From positions 1 through 18,445 of the forward strand of contig JBBIIE010000060.1 in assembly GCA_037446605.1 (NCBI GenBank): a stretch of DNA of 18,445 nucleotides, given 5' to 3'. A model generated the notes under the pieces. The model did not search any database. It saw nothing but the letters and a program-made list of their open reading frames with translations, and was not told the DNA's origin. Source of the DNA: JANXAZ01 sp037446605 (lineage in GTDB: Bacteria; Pseudomonadota; Alphaproteobacteria; Geminicoccales; Geminicoccaceae). A program made the translations under genes and the position numbers. Shown here in pieces: positions 1 through 7,428 of the stretch. The first letter of the stretch is position 1. Each line of letters starts with the position of its first letter.

Positions 1-119
1 CCCTCACGTCAGGAACAAGACCTGACCCTGATTCTGCCGGCCACGGCCCTGGGCGAATACCGTAGCGCCCTGCCGCCCCTGCCCGCGGGTCAGCGCCGCC
101 TGATCCTGGAAGCGGCGGC
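1..119. other. Edge segment downstream of ygfZ, unassigned
   Basis: This lies between the left edge and the ygfZ stop codon. No complete gene is visible. Plus-strand frame 1 is open and reads like protein (for example LTLILPATALGEYRSALPPL), with codons such as GAA, CAA, CGT and ATT that are rare elsewhere in the window. The first 60 bases are 63% G+C (38 of 60), below the surroundings. If it is a coding tail, its frame has no stop before it runs deep into ygfZ on the opposite strand, so it cannot be a normal gene end. On the minus strand an imperfect dyad near positions 90-119 (outer AGC/GCT and inner CGCC/GGCG arms) could end the ygfZ transcript, but no T-run follows. Confidence 0.3.
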
Positions 120-1019
120 TCAGTCGACCGGGGCCGGGGCGAGCCAGGGCGATGGGGCGGGCTCCAGGCGCGCCTCGCCGGCGTCGAGCGGACCGGCGCG
201 GAGCGCCTCGAGCCGGAGCAGGGCCAGGGCGCGGTCGTCGCGGCCGCTGCGCACCTCGCCCTGCTCGCGCCCCTGGGCCAGCACCGGGGTGCCGGGGGCG
301 GGCAAGGGCCCGTGCACGCGCACCGGCAGGAGCCGCCGGCGCAAAAGGGTGCGGTGCGCCATGCGCGCGGTCAGCTCCTGCCCGACGAAGCAGCCCTTGG
401 AAAGCGACACCGCATCGAGCTCGAGCAGGTTGGCTTCCAGCGCGAGCGCCTTCTCGGGCACGAGGTCGCGGCTGCCGTCGGGCACGCCCAGACGCAGCCG
501 GTGGCGGTCCCAGGGCTCGGCCCCGGCACGCCCGAGGCGATGGCGCGCGAGGAAGGCCTCGACCGCGCCCGCCGGCAGCAGCACGCGCAGGCCGAGCTCG
601 GCCAGACGCGGATCGACGAGGAGGATCGCCGCACCGTCGCGCCGGCAGGCACCGCGCTCCGCGGGCACACCCAGGCGGGCGGGAGCCTCCGGGTCGGGCA
701 GCGCCAGCACCACCCAGTCGGCGCTCGCATCGCGCAGCTCGACCGCGGCGCGCAGCCGGTACAGCGTCAGCCGACGCACGAGCTCGGCGAGCCTCGCGCG
801 CTCGCCGTCGAGCAGCACCCGGCCGTCGTCCTCGACCAGCGCGAAGTCGAACAGGCAGCGGCCCTGCGGCGTGAGCAGCCCCGCCCAGATCGCCCGCCCG
901 GCCGTCAGCCGGTCGACGTCGTTGGTGACCAGGCCCTGCAGGAACGGCCGGACGTCGGGTCCGGAGAGCTCCAGGACCCCGCGCTCCGCCAGGACCGCCG
1001 CCACCGGTTCCGTCGCCAT
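120..1019 (-). CDS. ygfZ: YgfZ/GcvT-family folate-binding protein
   Basis: Tetrahydrofolate-binding protein of the YgfZ (IBA57-like) family, which helps assemble or repair certain [4Fe-4S] enzymes in the cytoplasm. The family signature KGCFVGQE is at residues 208-215 of the 299-residue product; its Cys is the conserved YgfZ cysteine. The N-terminal half has the GcvT-like pattern (LELSGPDVRPFLQGLVTNDV, then LTPQGRCLFDF). The frame stays open 21 codons upstream to 1082, but homologues begin near the motif after ATG 1019, and that extra stretch (MAARAAHLTLARVRR) looks like translated leader. The Shine-Dalgarno sequence before 1019 is weak. It is transcribed away from the aap operon across a 353-bp gap and appears monocistronic here. 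Length fits the family. The identification is secure; the exact start is likely but not certain. Confidence 0.93.
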   Translation of the reverse strand: MATEPVAAVLAERGVLELSGPDVRPFLQGLVTNDVDRLTAGRAIWAGLLTPQGRCLFDFALVEDDGRVLLDGERARLAELVRRLTLYRLRAAVELRDASADWVVLALPDPEAPARLGVPAERGACRRDGAAILLVDPRLAELGLRVLLPAGAVEAFLARHRLGRAGAEPWDRHRLRLGVPDGSRDLVPEKALALEANLLELDAVSLSKGCFVGQELTARMAHRTLLRRRLLPVRVHGPLPAPGTPVLAQGREQGEVRSGRDDRALALLRLEALRAGPLDAGEARLEPAPSPWLAPAPVD

Positions 1020-1093
1020 GTGCCCGTTCCCGAGGGTTCGCCGGACGCGGGCCAGAGTTAGGTGCGCGGCGCGCGCCGCCAAGTCCGTCCGGC

Positions 1094-1123
1094 TACAATC
1101 GCATAAGAATTGTTATGGAAAAG
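1094..1123 (-). promoter_or_regulatory. AT-rich patch, possible ygfZ promoter
   Basis: This is the only clearly A/T-rich stretch in the gap upstream of ygfZ, about 75-105 bp before its start codon. On the minus strand it reads CTTTTCCATAACAATTC followed by TTATGCGATTGTAG. A loose -35 (TTTTCC) and -10 (GATTGT) pair with 16 bp between can be drawn, but neither box is close to consensus. The position and base bias are what support a promoter. The rest of the 1020-1372 gap holds no convincing gene; the short reading frames there are high-GC noise. Confidence 0.35.
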
Positions 1124-1300
1124 TCGCATCGCGTCGGGATGGTGGATCTTCCCGCCACCGCCCGCGCCCGAACGGACATCGGCCGATGCCGATCGTCGGG
1201 AGACGACCGCGACGCCGCGCGCCGACCGCCACGAGCCGGCCGAGGGACACGGGCGAGCGGGCCGGCGTGGATCCGGGCGACCGTCGCGATGCGGACGGAT

Positions 1301-1315
1301 CCCGCCCGAGGCGGG
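1301..1315 (-). terminator. GC hairpin downstream of aapP, possible terminator
   Basis: A perfect 6-bp inverted repeat (CCCGCC / GGCGGG) with a 3-nt loop lies about 58 bp past the aapP stop codon, in the gap before ygfZ. No T-run follows on the minus strand, so it is not a classical intrinsic terminator; it may act as an mRNA 3' stabiliser or be chance in GC-rich DNA. Confidence 0.3.
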
Positions 1316-1372
1316 CACCGGGTGGAGATCGCGACGCGGCGCGCGGTCCGACGTGCGCGCGGCCGCACCGGT

Positions 1373-2134
1373 TCAATGCGACAGGATCTGGCTCAGGAAC
1401 AGCCGCGTGCGGTCCGACTTCGGGCTCGTGAAGAACTCCTCGGGCGGCGCCACCTCGACCACCTCGCCGCGGTCCATGAACACCACGAAGTCGGCGACCG
1501 ACTTGGCGAAGCCCATCTCGTGCGTGACCACCATCATGGTCATGCCCTCGTTCGCCAGCTCGATCATGACGTCGAGCACCTCCTTGACCATCTCCGGGTC
1601 GAGGGCCGAGGTCGGCTCGTCGAACAGCATGATCTTGGGCTTCATGCAGAGCGCGCGGGCGATGGCGACGCGCTGCTGCTGGCCGCCGGAGAGCTGGCCC
1701 GGGTATTTCTGCGCCTGCTCGGGGATCTTGACCCGCTCGAGGAAGAACATGGCCGTCTCCTCGGCCTCCTTGCGCGGGATCCGGCGCACCCACATCGGTG
1801 CGAGCGTCAGGTTCTCGAGCACGGTCAGGTGCGGGAACAGGTTGAAGTGCTGGAACACCATGCCGACCTCGCGGCGGATGGCATCCACGTTCTTCACGTC
1901 CGAGGTGAGCTCGATGCCGTCGACCACGATCTGGCCGCGCTGATGCTCCTCGAGACGGTTGATGCAGCGGATCATGGTCGACTTGCCCGAGCCGGACGGG
2001 CCGCACACCACCACCTTCTGGCCCTTGTCGACCTCGAGGTTGATCGACTTGAGGACGTGGAACTCGCCGTACCATTTGTGGACGTCGGCCAGCCGGATCA
2101 TCGCCGTTCCCGCGCCACCCGCCGATCCCGCCAT
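1373..2134 (-). CDS. aapP: General L-amino acid ABC transporter, ATP-binding protein AapP
   Basis: Cytoplasmic ATPase that powers uptake of polar L-amino acids through AapQ and AapM. In the 253-residue product the Walker A motif GPSGSGKST is at 45-53, the Q-loop (VFQHFNLFPH) near 93, the signature LSGGQQQR at 148-155, Walker B IMLFDEP at 168-174 and the switch His at 205 (VVTHEM). All are intact. Two ATG starts are possible. ATG 2134 has a strong GGGAGG seven bases upstream and is chosen; ATG 2101 (242 residues, beginning MIRLADVHKW) has a weaker site but begins at the conserved domain. It is the last gene of aapJQMP, 29 bp after the aapM stop. The HisP/GlnQ-type ATPase family is certain; assignment to Aap rests on the two large permeases beside it. 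Confidence 0.93.
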   Translation of the reverse strand: MAGSAGGAGTAMIRLADVHKWYGEFHVLKSINLEVDKGQKVVVCGPSGSGKSTMIRCINRLEEHQRGQIVVDGIELTSDVKNVDAIRREVGMVFQHFNLFPHLTVLENLTLAPMWVRRIPRKEAEETAMFFLERVKIPEQAQKYPGQLSGGQQQRVAIARALCMKPKIMLFDEPTSALDPEMVKEVLDVMIELANEGMTMMVVTHEMGFAKSVADFVVFMDRGEVVEVAPPEEFFTSPKSDRTRLFLSQILSH

Positions 2135-2163
2135 GCCGAGGCCTCCCGCGCCGTCGTCCGCGC

Positions 2164-3282
2164 TCACCGCCGATGGCCGCGCGCCAGCCGGCGCTCGAGC
2201 GCCATGCTGTAGCGCGACATGCCGAAGCAGAAGATCCAGAAGCCGAACCCGGCGATCAGGTAGGTCTCGGTGGCGAGCCCGAGCCAGGCCGGATCCTTGA
2301 CGATCAGCTGGGCCATGCCGAGCAGGTCGTAGAGGCCGACGATGAGGACCAGCGAGGTGTCCTTGAACAGGCCGATGAAGGTGTTGACGATGCCCGGGAT
2401 GACCAGGCGCAGGGCCTGCGGCAGGATGATCAGCCCCATCATCTTCCAGTAGCCGAGGCCGACCGCGGCGGCCGCCTCGTACTGGCCCTTGGGGATCGCC
2501 TGCAGCCCGCCGCGCACCACCTCGGCCATGTAGGCGGCCGAGAACAGCGAGACGCCCACGAGGGCGCGCAGGAGCTTGTCGAAGGTGACGCCCTCGGGGA
2601 GGAACAGCGGCAGCATCACCGAGGCCATGAACAGCACGGTGACCAGCGGCACCCCGCGCACGAGCTCGATGAAGGCGACCGAGAGCGACTTGATCACCGG
2701 GAGCTGCGAGCGCCGCCCGAGCGCCAGCAGGATGCCGAGCGGCAGCGAGGCGGTGATCCCGACCCCGGCGATGACGAGGGTGAGGAACAGGCCGCCCCAT
2801 TTGCTGGTCTCGACCAGGGTCAGCCCGAAGCTGCCGCCCAGGAACAGCACGTAGGCGACGACCGGGTAGACGAGGATCAGGCCGAGCGAGTAGAGCAGCT
2901 TGTTGAAGGCGAGGCGGAGGAAGAGCGGCACCATGGCCGCGACCAGGATGAGGAAGGCGAGGTCGATCCGCCAGCGCTCCTCGACCGGGTAGAGGCCGTA
3001 GAGATACTGGCCGAAGCGGGCGCGCAGGAGCGCCCAGCAGGCGCCCCGTTCCGACTGGAAGGCCGCCTCGCAGGCCTGCTTGCCGTCGGCATTCCAGACC
3101 GCGTTCAGCACCGCCCACTGCACGAGCGGCACGAGGCTGACCCAGAGCAGCCAGACGACGAGCAGCGTCAGCACGCTGTTGAGCGGCGAGTTGAACAGGT
3201 TGCGGCGGATCCAGCCGAGCGCGCCGAGCCGCTCGGAGACCGGCGGGCGCAGGCTCGGGGCCGAAACTTCGCTGGTCGCCAT
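2164..3282 (-). CDS. aapM: General L-amino acid ABC transporter, permease AapM
   Basis: Inner-membrane permease of the polar amino-acid (HisM/GltK) family. The 372-residue product is much longer than the usual 220-250 residues, as is typical of Aap/Bzt permeases. An N-terminal membrane segment (about 36-60) is followed by a loop with Cys71 and Cys82. Further membrane segments lie near 108-123 and 130-150, and then the conserved permease core from about 163 to 355. The EAA coupling loop, which docks on AapP, is at 269-288 (EAAAAVGLGYWKMMG, ILP). The ATG at 3282 follows the aapQ stop by 5 bp, so translation is probably coupled; a GGAG lies inside the end of aapQ. The reading frame is open far upstream through aapQ and aapJ, but that is a GC artefact. 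Confidence 0.93.
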   Translation of the reverse strand: MATSEVSAPSLRPPVSERLGALGWIRRNLFNSPLNSVLTLLVVWLLWVSLVPLVQWAVLNAVWNADGKQACEAAFQSERGACWALLRARFGQYLYGLYPVEERWRIDLAFLILVAAMVPLFLRLAFNKLLYSLGLILVYPVVAYVLFLGGSFGLTLVETSKWGGLFLTLVIAGVGITASLPLGILLALGRRSQLPVIKSLSVAFIELVRGVPLVTVLFMASVMLPLFLPEGVTFDKLLRALVGVSLFSAAYMAEVVRGGLQAIPKGQYEAAAAVGLGYWKMMGLIILPQALRLVIPGIVNTFIGLFKDTSLVLIVGLYDLLGMAQLIVKDPAWLGLATETYLIAGFGFWIFCFGMSRYSMALERRLARGHRR

Positions 3283-3287
3283 GCCGC

Positions 3288-4478
3288 TCAGCGCTCCACC
3301 AGCGCCATCCTGGCGTTGTACCAGTTCATGAAGGCCGAGATCGCGAGGCTGAAGGACAGGTAGACCGCCATGGTGATGGCGATCACCTCCACCGCCTGGC
3401 CGGTCTGGTTGTTGACCGTGCCCGCGACGTTGAAGAAGTCGGGATAGCCGATCGCCACGCCGAGCGAGCTGTTCTTGGTCAGGTTGAGGTACTGGCTGGT
3501 CTGCGGCGGGATGATCACGCGCAGCGCCTGCGGGATGACGACGAGGCGCAGCGTCTGGTTGGGCCGCAGGCCGAGGGCACCGGCCGCCTCGAGCTGGCCC
3601 TTGGAGACGGAGAGGATGCCCGAGCGCACGATCTCGGCGAGGAAGGCGCCGGTGTAGACCGAGAGGCCGAGCACGAGCGCCAGGAACTCGGGCAGGAGCA
3701 CGAGCCCGCCCTCGAGCCGGAAGCGGGTGAGCTGCGGATACTCGAAGGAGATCGGCGCACCGAGCACCAGATGCGCGCCCAGCGGCGCGAGGATCAGGAT
3801 GGCGAGGCCGACCCAGACGGTCGGGAACGGCACGCCGGTCGCCTCGCGGCGGCGCCGCGCCCAGCGGGCGAGCAGGATCACGGCCAGGATCGCCGCGAGC
3901 AGCGCCCAGAGCTCGACCACCGCGCCCTCGCCGAAGATCGGCTTCGGCACGAACAGGCCGCGCACGTTCAGGTAGCCCACCCCGAGCACGACCAGGCTGT
4001 CGCGCGGCCCGGGCAGCGCGCCGAGCACGACCACGTACCAGAAGATGAGCTGGAGGAGCAGCGGGACGTTGCGGATCACCTCGATGTAGACGAGCGCGAG
4101 CCGCGCCACGAGCCAGTTCGAGGACAGCCGCGCGATGCCCATGAGGAAGCCGATGAGCGTCGCGAGCACGATCCCGACGACGGCCACGTAGAGCGTGTTC
4201 AAGAGGCCGACCACGAAGGCGCGGCCGTAGGAGCTCCGGTCGCTGGCGAAGTCGATCAGCGACTGGGAGACGTCGAAGCCGGCGAGCGTGCCGAGGAAGC
4301 CGAAGCCCGAGGCGACGCCGAGCCGCTCGCGGTTGACGATGGTGTTGTGGACGAGATAGGCGCCGGCGGCCACGACGAGGCCCAGCACCACGGCCTGGGC
4401 GACGAGCCCGCGCACCCTCGGGTCGCGCCAGAGCGCCACCCGTGGGGCAGCGTCGCGCTCCGGTCCTGCCGCCGCCAT
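3288..4478 (-). CDS. aapQ: General L-amino acid ABC transporter, permease AapQ
   Basis: Partner inner-membrane permease to AapM, 396 residues, also the long Aap/Bzt type. A membrane segment at about 27-45 is followed by a periplasmic loop containing FDVSQSLIDF, then membrane segments near 88-115, 128-153, 188-205, 220-240 and 260-283, and a C-terminal pair. The EAA loop is at 297-316 (EAAGALGLRPNQTLR, VIPQ). The start ATG is preceded by a strong GGGGAGG, and this ribosome site lies just after a GC hairpin separating the gene from aapJ. The family is certain. The polar amino-acid substrate range (glutamate, aspartate and others) is inferred from the family, not shown by the sequence. Confidence 0.93.
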   Translation of the reverse strand: MAAAGPERDAAPRVALWRDPRVRGLVAQAVVLGLVVAAGAYLVHNTIVNRERLGVASGFGFLGTLAGFDVSQSLIDFASDRSSYGRAFVVGLLNTLYVAVVGIVLATLIGFLMGIARLSSNWLVARLALVYIEVIRNVPLLLQLIFWYVVVLGALPGPRDSLVVLGVGYLNVRGLFVPKPIFGEGAVVELWALLAAILAVILLARWARRRREATGVPFPTVWVGLAILILAPLGAHLVLGAPISFEYPQLTRFRLEGGLVLLPEFLALVLGLSVYTGAFLAEIVRSGILSVSKGQLEAAGALGLRPNQTLRLVVIPQALRVIIPPQTSQYLNLTKNSSLGVAIGYPDFFNVAGTVNNQTGQAVEVIAITMAVYLSFSLAISAFMNWYNARMALVER

Positions 4479-4502
4479 GCGCCCCCTCCCCGACCGACCG
4501 GA

Positions 4503-4527
4503 GCGGCCCGGCGCGCGGCCGGGCCGC
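4503..4527 (-). other. Strong intercistronic hairpin between aapJ and aapQ
   Basis: A perfect 9-bp inverted repeat, GCGGCCCGG and CCGGGCCGC, with a 7-nt loop, sits in the 60-bp gap between the aapJ stop and the aapQ start. There is no T-run, so it is unlikely to be a full terminator. In many binding-protein transport operons such a stem protects the upstream binding-protein mRNA or attenuates readthrough, giving more binding protein than permease; I infer the same role here. Confidence 0.6.
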
Positions 4528-4538
4528 CCCGCGCGGCC

Positions 4539-5564
4539 TCAGCGGAACGGAATCGCGTACTGGAGCCCGCCCTGGGTCCAGAGCGCGTTGGCGCCGCGGG
4601 CGATCTTGAGCGGCGTGTTCGCGCCCACGTTGCGCTCGAAGCTCTCGCCGTAGTTGCCGACCTGGGCGATGATCCTGGCGGCGAAGTCGGCCGGCAGGCC
4701 GAGCCCCTTGCCGAGCTCGCCCTCGACGCCGAGCAGGCGGCGGATGCTCGGGTTCTTGCTGGCCTTCATCTCCTCGAGGTTCTTGCTGGTGACGCCGAGC
4801 TCCTCGGCCTCGACCATGGCGTAGAAGGACCAGCGGACCACGTCCGCCCACTCGTTGTCGCCGTGCCGGACGGCCGGGCCGAGCGGCTCCTTGGAGATCA
4901 GCTCGGGCAGCACCACCCAGTTGTCGGGCTTCTCGAACTTGGTGCGGCTGGAATACAGGCCGGACTGGTCCGTGGTGAACACGTCGCACCGGCCGGACTG
5001 GAACGCGGCGATGATCTCGTCGTTGGTCTCGAAGACCACCGGCTCGTACTTCATGTTGTTGGCACGGAAATAGTCGGCCAGGTTGAGCTCGGTGGTCGTG
5101 CCGGTCTGCACGCAGACCGAGGCACCGCCGAGCTCCTTGGCGCTCTTCACGCCCAGGCTCTTCGGCACCATGAAGCCCTGGCCGTCGTAGTAGTTGACGG
5201 CGACGAAGTCGAGCCCGAGGGCGGAGTCGCGCGCCGCCGTCCAGGTCGAGTTGCGGGAGAGGACGTCGATCTCCTTCGACTGCAGCGCGGTGAACCGCTC
5301 CTTGGCCGAGAGTGGCGTGTACTTGACCTTGGTCGCGTCACCGAAGACCGCGGCGGCGACCGCCCGACAGATGTCGATGTCGAGCCCGGCCCAGTTGCCC
5401 TTGTCGTCGACCTGGGCGAAGCCCGGCAGGCCGCTGTTGTTCACGCCGCACTGCACGAAGCCCTTCTTCTTCACGGCCTCGAAGGTCTCGCCGGCCTGGG
5501 CGGCTCCCGCCAGGGCGAGCCCCGCGATCGCGGTCCCGGCCAAGAGCCAACGGTTGACGGTCAT
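4539..5564 (-). CDS. aapJ: General L-amino acid ABC transporter, periplasmic binding protein AapJ
   Basis: Periplasmic solute-binding protein (family 3) that captures L-amino acids and delivers them to AapQMP. The 341-residue precursor has a typical Sec signal: MTVNRW, a hydrophobic stretch to about 20, and AAQA ending at 24, with the mature protein beginning GETFEAVKKKG. The family-3 signature (GLDIDICRAVAAAVFGD) is at 60-76, and SAKERFTALQSKEIDVLSRN follows at 86-105, as in AapJ/BztA. There is a good ribosome site, GGAGGG, just upstream of ATG 5564. It is the first gene of the operon and divergent from metC, so its promoter must lie in 5565-5794. The mature length is long for family 3 but normal for Aap. 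Confidence 0.95.
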   Translation of the reverse strand: MTVNRWLLAGTAIAGLALAGAAQAGETFEAVKKKGFVQCGVNNSGLPGFAQVDDKGNWAGLDIDICRAVAAAVFGDATKVKYTPLSAKERFTALQSKEIDVLSRNSTWTAARDSALGLDFVAVNYYDGQGFMVPKSLGVKSAKELGGASVCVQTGTTTELNLADYFRANNMKYEPVVFETNDEIIAAFQSGRCDVFTTDQSGLYSSRTKFEKPDNWVVLPELISKEPLGPAVRHGDNEWADVVRWSFYAMVEAEELGVTSKNLEEMKASKNPSIRRLLGVEGELGKGLGLPADFAARIIAQVGNYGESFERNVGANTPLKIARGANALWTQGGLQYAIPFR

Positions 5565-5794
5565 GCTCCCTCCACGTCGTTCGATCGCCTGGCCCGAGGT
5601 CGGGCGCCGGACGCCCGCACTCCCGAGGGCGGCCCGGATCTGTGGCAGTCATGGCACGCTCCGATCCACCTGCCAATCCGCCATCGCATGCCGGCCATGA
5701 GCGGACCGCCCGGGTCGCGGCGCGGCCGGCCGGATGCTTCCGGAGCCGCGCCGGCGCGTGCTAAGCGCCCGCGACCCGTTCGGAGACCGCGCCC
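5565..5794. promoter_or_regulatory. Divergent control region between aapJ and metC
   Basis: This 230-bp gap must carry promoters in both directions. I see no consensus -35/-10 pair. A dyad TGGCAG (5643-5648) and CTGCCA (5670-5675) is separated by 21 bp and could be an operator with half-sites about 2.5 helical turns apart. A TGGCACG at 5652-5658 resembles a sigma-54 -24 element, but the matching -12 element is absent. Reading frames crossing the gap are not convincing genes. Confidence 0.45.
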
Positions 5795-6955
5795 ATGAAG
5801 GATGCCACCCTCGTCACCACCCTCGGGCGCGATCCTGAGGCCAACCACGGCATCGTCAACCCGCCCACCTGGCGCGCCTCGACCATCCTCGCGCCGACCC
5901 TGGAGGCGTACGAGCGCCGCCGCTACGGCGAGCCCACCACCTACGGCCGCTACGGCACGCCGACCACCGCCGCGCTGCAGGAGGCGGTCGCCCGGCTCGA
6001 GGGCGGCCATCGCACGATCGCCGTGGCCTCGGGCAAGACCGCGATCTCGGCCACCCTCCTGGCGCTGCTCCAGGCGGGCGACCATCTGCTCGTGGTCGAC
6101 TGCGTCTACGGGCCGACCCGGCGCTTCGCCGACGGCATGCTCGCCAAGCTCGGCATCGAGACGGACTACTTCGATCCGGGCAGCGGGGCGGCGATCGCGG
6201 GCCTCCTGCGCCCGCGCACCCGCGTGGTGTTCGTCGAGGCGCCCGGCTCCTGGACCTTCGAGATGCAGGACGTCCGCGCGATCGCCGCGGTCGCGCACGC
6301 CCAGGGCGCCGTCGTGGTGATGGACAACACCTGGGCCTCGCCGCTCTACTGCAAGCCCTTCACGCTCGGCGTCGACGTCAGCATCCAGGCGGCCACCAAG
6401 TACATCGGCGGCCACTCCGACCTGATGATGGGGACGATCACCACCACGGCCGAGCTGTTCGAGCGGGTCCGCCACGGCGTGTTCGAGGTCGCCTCGGCGG
6501 CCGGACCGGACGAGTGCACGCTGGCGCTGCGCGGCCTCAGGACCCTGGCCGTGCGCCTCGAGCGGCACATGCAGAGCGGGCTCGTGCTGGCCGACTGGCT
6601 GCGCCGCCGGCCCGAGGTGCGCCGCGTCCTCCACCCGGCCCTGCCCGACGATCCCGGGCACGCGCTCTGGCGGCGCGATTTCCAGGGCGCCTCGGGGCTG
6701 TTCGGCTTCGTGCTCGAGCCCTGCACGCGGGCGCAGCTCGCGGCCTTGCTCGACCAACTGGAGCTGTTCGGCATGGGTGCCTCCTGGGGCGGCTACGAGA
6801 GCCTCCTCATCCCGACCGACCCGCGGCCGATCCGCACCGCCGTGCCCTGGACCGAACCCGGCCAGGCGATGCGCATCCATGTCGGCCTCGAGGACCCGGA
6901 CGATCTGATCCGCGACCTCGAGGCGGGCTTCCGCCGCTTCCACGCCGCGGCGTGA
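5795..6955 (+). CDS. metC: Cystathionine beta-lyase
   Basis: PLP enzyme of the Cys/Met metabolism family that splits cystathionine into homocysteine, pyruvate and ammonia in methionine synthesis. It has 386 residues, the normal size. The PLP lysine is K202 in SIQAATKYIGGHSD, the form typical of proteobacterial MetC rather than gamma-lyases (usually S-x-TKY). YGRYGTPT at 50-57 supplies the Tyr/Arg phosphate contacts from the neighbouring subunit, and D177 in VVMDNTW binds the pyridine nitrogen. The C-terminal substrate region (GYESL, then RIHVGLEDPDDLI) is complete. Start ATG 5795 has GGAG nine bases upstream. The gene is divergent from aapJ, an arrangement I recall from other alphaproteobacteria, and is followed directly by a DUF29 gene. 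The MetC assignment is strong; minor desulfhydrase activity on cysteine is common in the family. Confidence 0.93.
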   Translation: MKDATLVTTLGRDPEANHGIVNPPTWRASTILAPTLEAYERRRYGEPTTYGRYGTPTTAALQEAVARLEGGHRTIAVASGKTAISATLLALLQAGDHLLVVDCVYGPTRRFADGMLAKLGIETDYFDPGSGAAIAGLLRPRTRVVFVEAPGSWTFEMQDVRAIAAVAHAQGAVVVMDNTWASPLYCKPFTLGVDVSIQAATKYIGGHSDLMMGTITTTAELFERVRHGVFEVASAAGPDECTLALRGLRTLAVRLERHMQSGLVLADWLRRRPEVRRVLHPALPDDPGHALWRRDFQGASGLFGFVLEPCTRAQLAALLDQLELFGMGASWGGYESLLIPTDPRPIRTAVPWTEPGQAMRIHVGLEDPDDLIRDLEAGFRRFHAAA

Positions 6956-6972
6956 GCCACCATCTCCTGCGC

Positions 6973-7428
6973 ATGGGCACGCTCTACGAGGACGATCTCG
7001 TGGCTTGGGCCGAGGCGCAGGGGCGGGCGCTGCGCGCGGCCGCACGGGCGAAGCTGAACACGCCCGTCGCCGTCGACTGGGAGAACGTCGCCGAGGAGAT
7101 CGAGCAGTTGGCCCGCTCCGAGCGCCGCGAGCTCGCCTCGCGTCTGTTCCGGCTGCTCACGCACCTCGCGAGGTGGCGCTGGCAGCCGCGCCGGCGGACC
7201 CGGAGCTGGCGTGCGACGATCGGCGAGCAACGCCGCGAGATCGCCCGTCTGCTCGCCGACAGCCCGAGCCTTCGCCCCCTCCTGCCCGAGCTCCTCGCAC
7301 GCGCCTATGCGGATGCGCGCGGTCAGGCCACGGACGAGACCGGCCTGCCGCTCGCGACCTTCCCCGAGACCTGCCCGTTCACCCTCGAGCAGGCGCTCGA
7401 TCCGGGCTTCTGGCCGGAAGCGGACTGA
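6973..7428 (+). CDS. DUF29 family protein
   Basis: A 151-residue cytoplasmic protein of the DUF29 family, whose function is unknown. The family pattern is clear: LYEDDLVAWAEAQ at 4-16, then DWENVAEEIEQLARSERREL at 35-54, RLFRLLTHLARWRWQP at 57-72, RSWRATIGEQRREI at 77-90, and FPETCPFTLEQALDPGFWP near the end. It is mostly helical and rich in Arg and Glu. ATG 6973 matches where family members begin and is chosen. A GTG at 6952, in frame, overlaps the metC stop codon as GTGA and would add seven residues (VSHHLLR). Neither has a strong ribosome site, so translation is probably coupled to metC. DUF29 genes often sit beside unrelated genes, and sometimes in toxin-like or cyanobacterial multi-copy settings; here nothing points to a role. 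Confidence 0.88.
   Translation: MGTLYEDDLVAWAEAQGRALRAAARAKLNTPVAVDWENVAEEIEQLARSERRELASRLFRLLTHLARWRWQPRRRTRSWRATIGEQRREIARLLADSPSLRPLLPELLARAYADARGQATDETGLPLATFPETCPFTLEQALDPGFWPEAD

Noticed and set aside
1115..2212. Plus-strand frame starting in the AT-rich island and running opposite aapP
   Set aside because: It lies mostly antisense to aapP, has no family likeness, and its composition matches other shadow frames.
2164..4989. A 941-codon frame joining aapM to sequence under aapQ and aapJ
   Set aside because: The extension is Arg/Ala-rich and out of frame with the real aapQ and aapJ genes. AapM at 372 residues already matches its family.
5652..5668. Possible sigma-54 promoter (TGGCACG) in the aapJ-metC gap
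   Set aside because: The -24 element matches but the bases at the -12 position are GATCC rather than TTGCA, so the invariant GC of the -12 element is missing.
3771..5798. Long plus-strand frame (675 codons) opposite aapQ and aapJ
   Set aside because: It is the mirror of conserved transporter genes, rich in Glu, Asp, Arg and His as expected from antisense GC-rich codons, with no domain.
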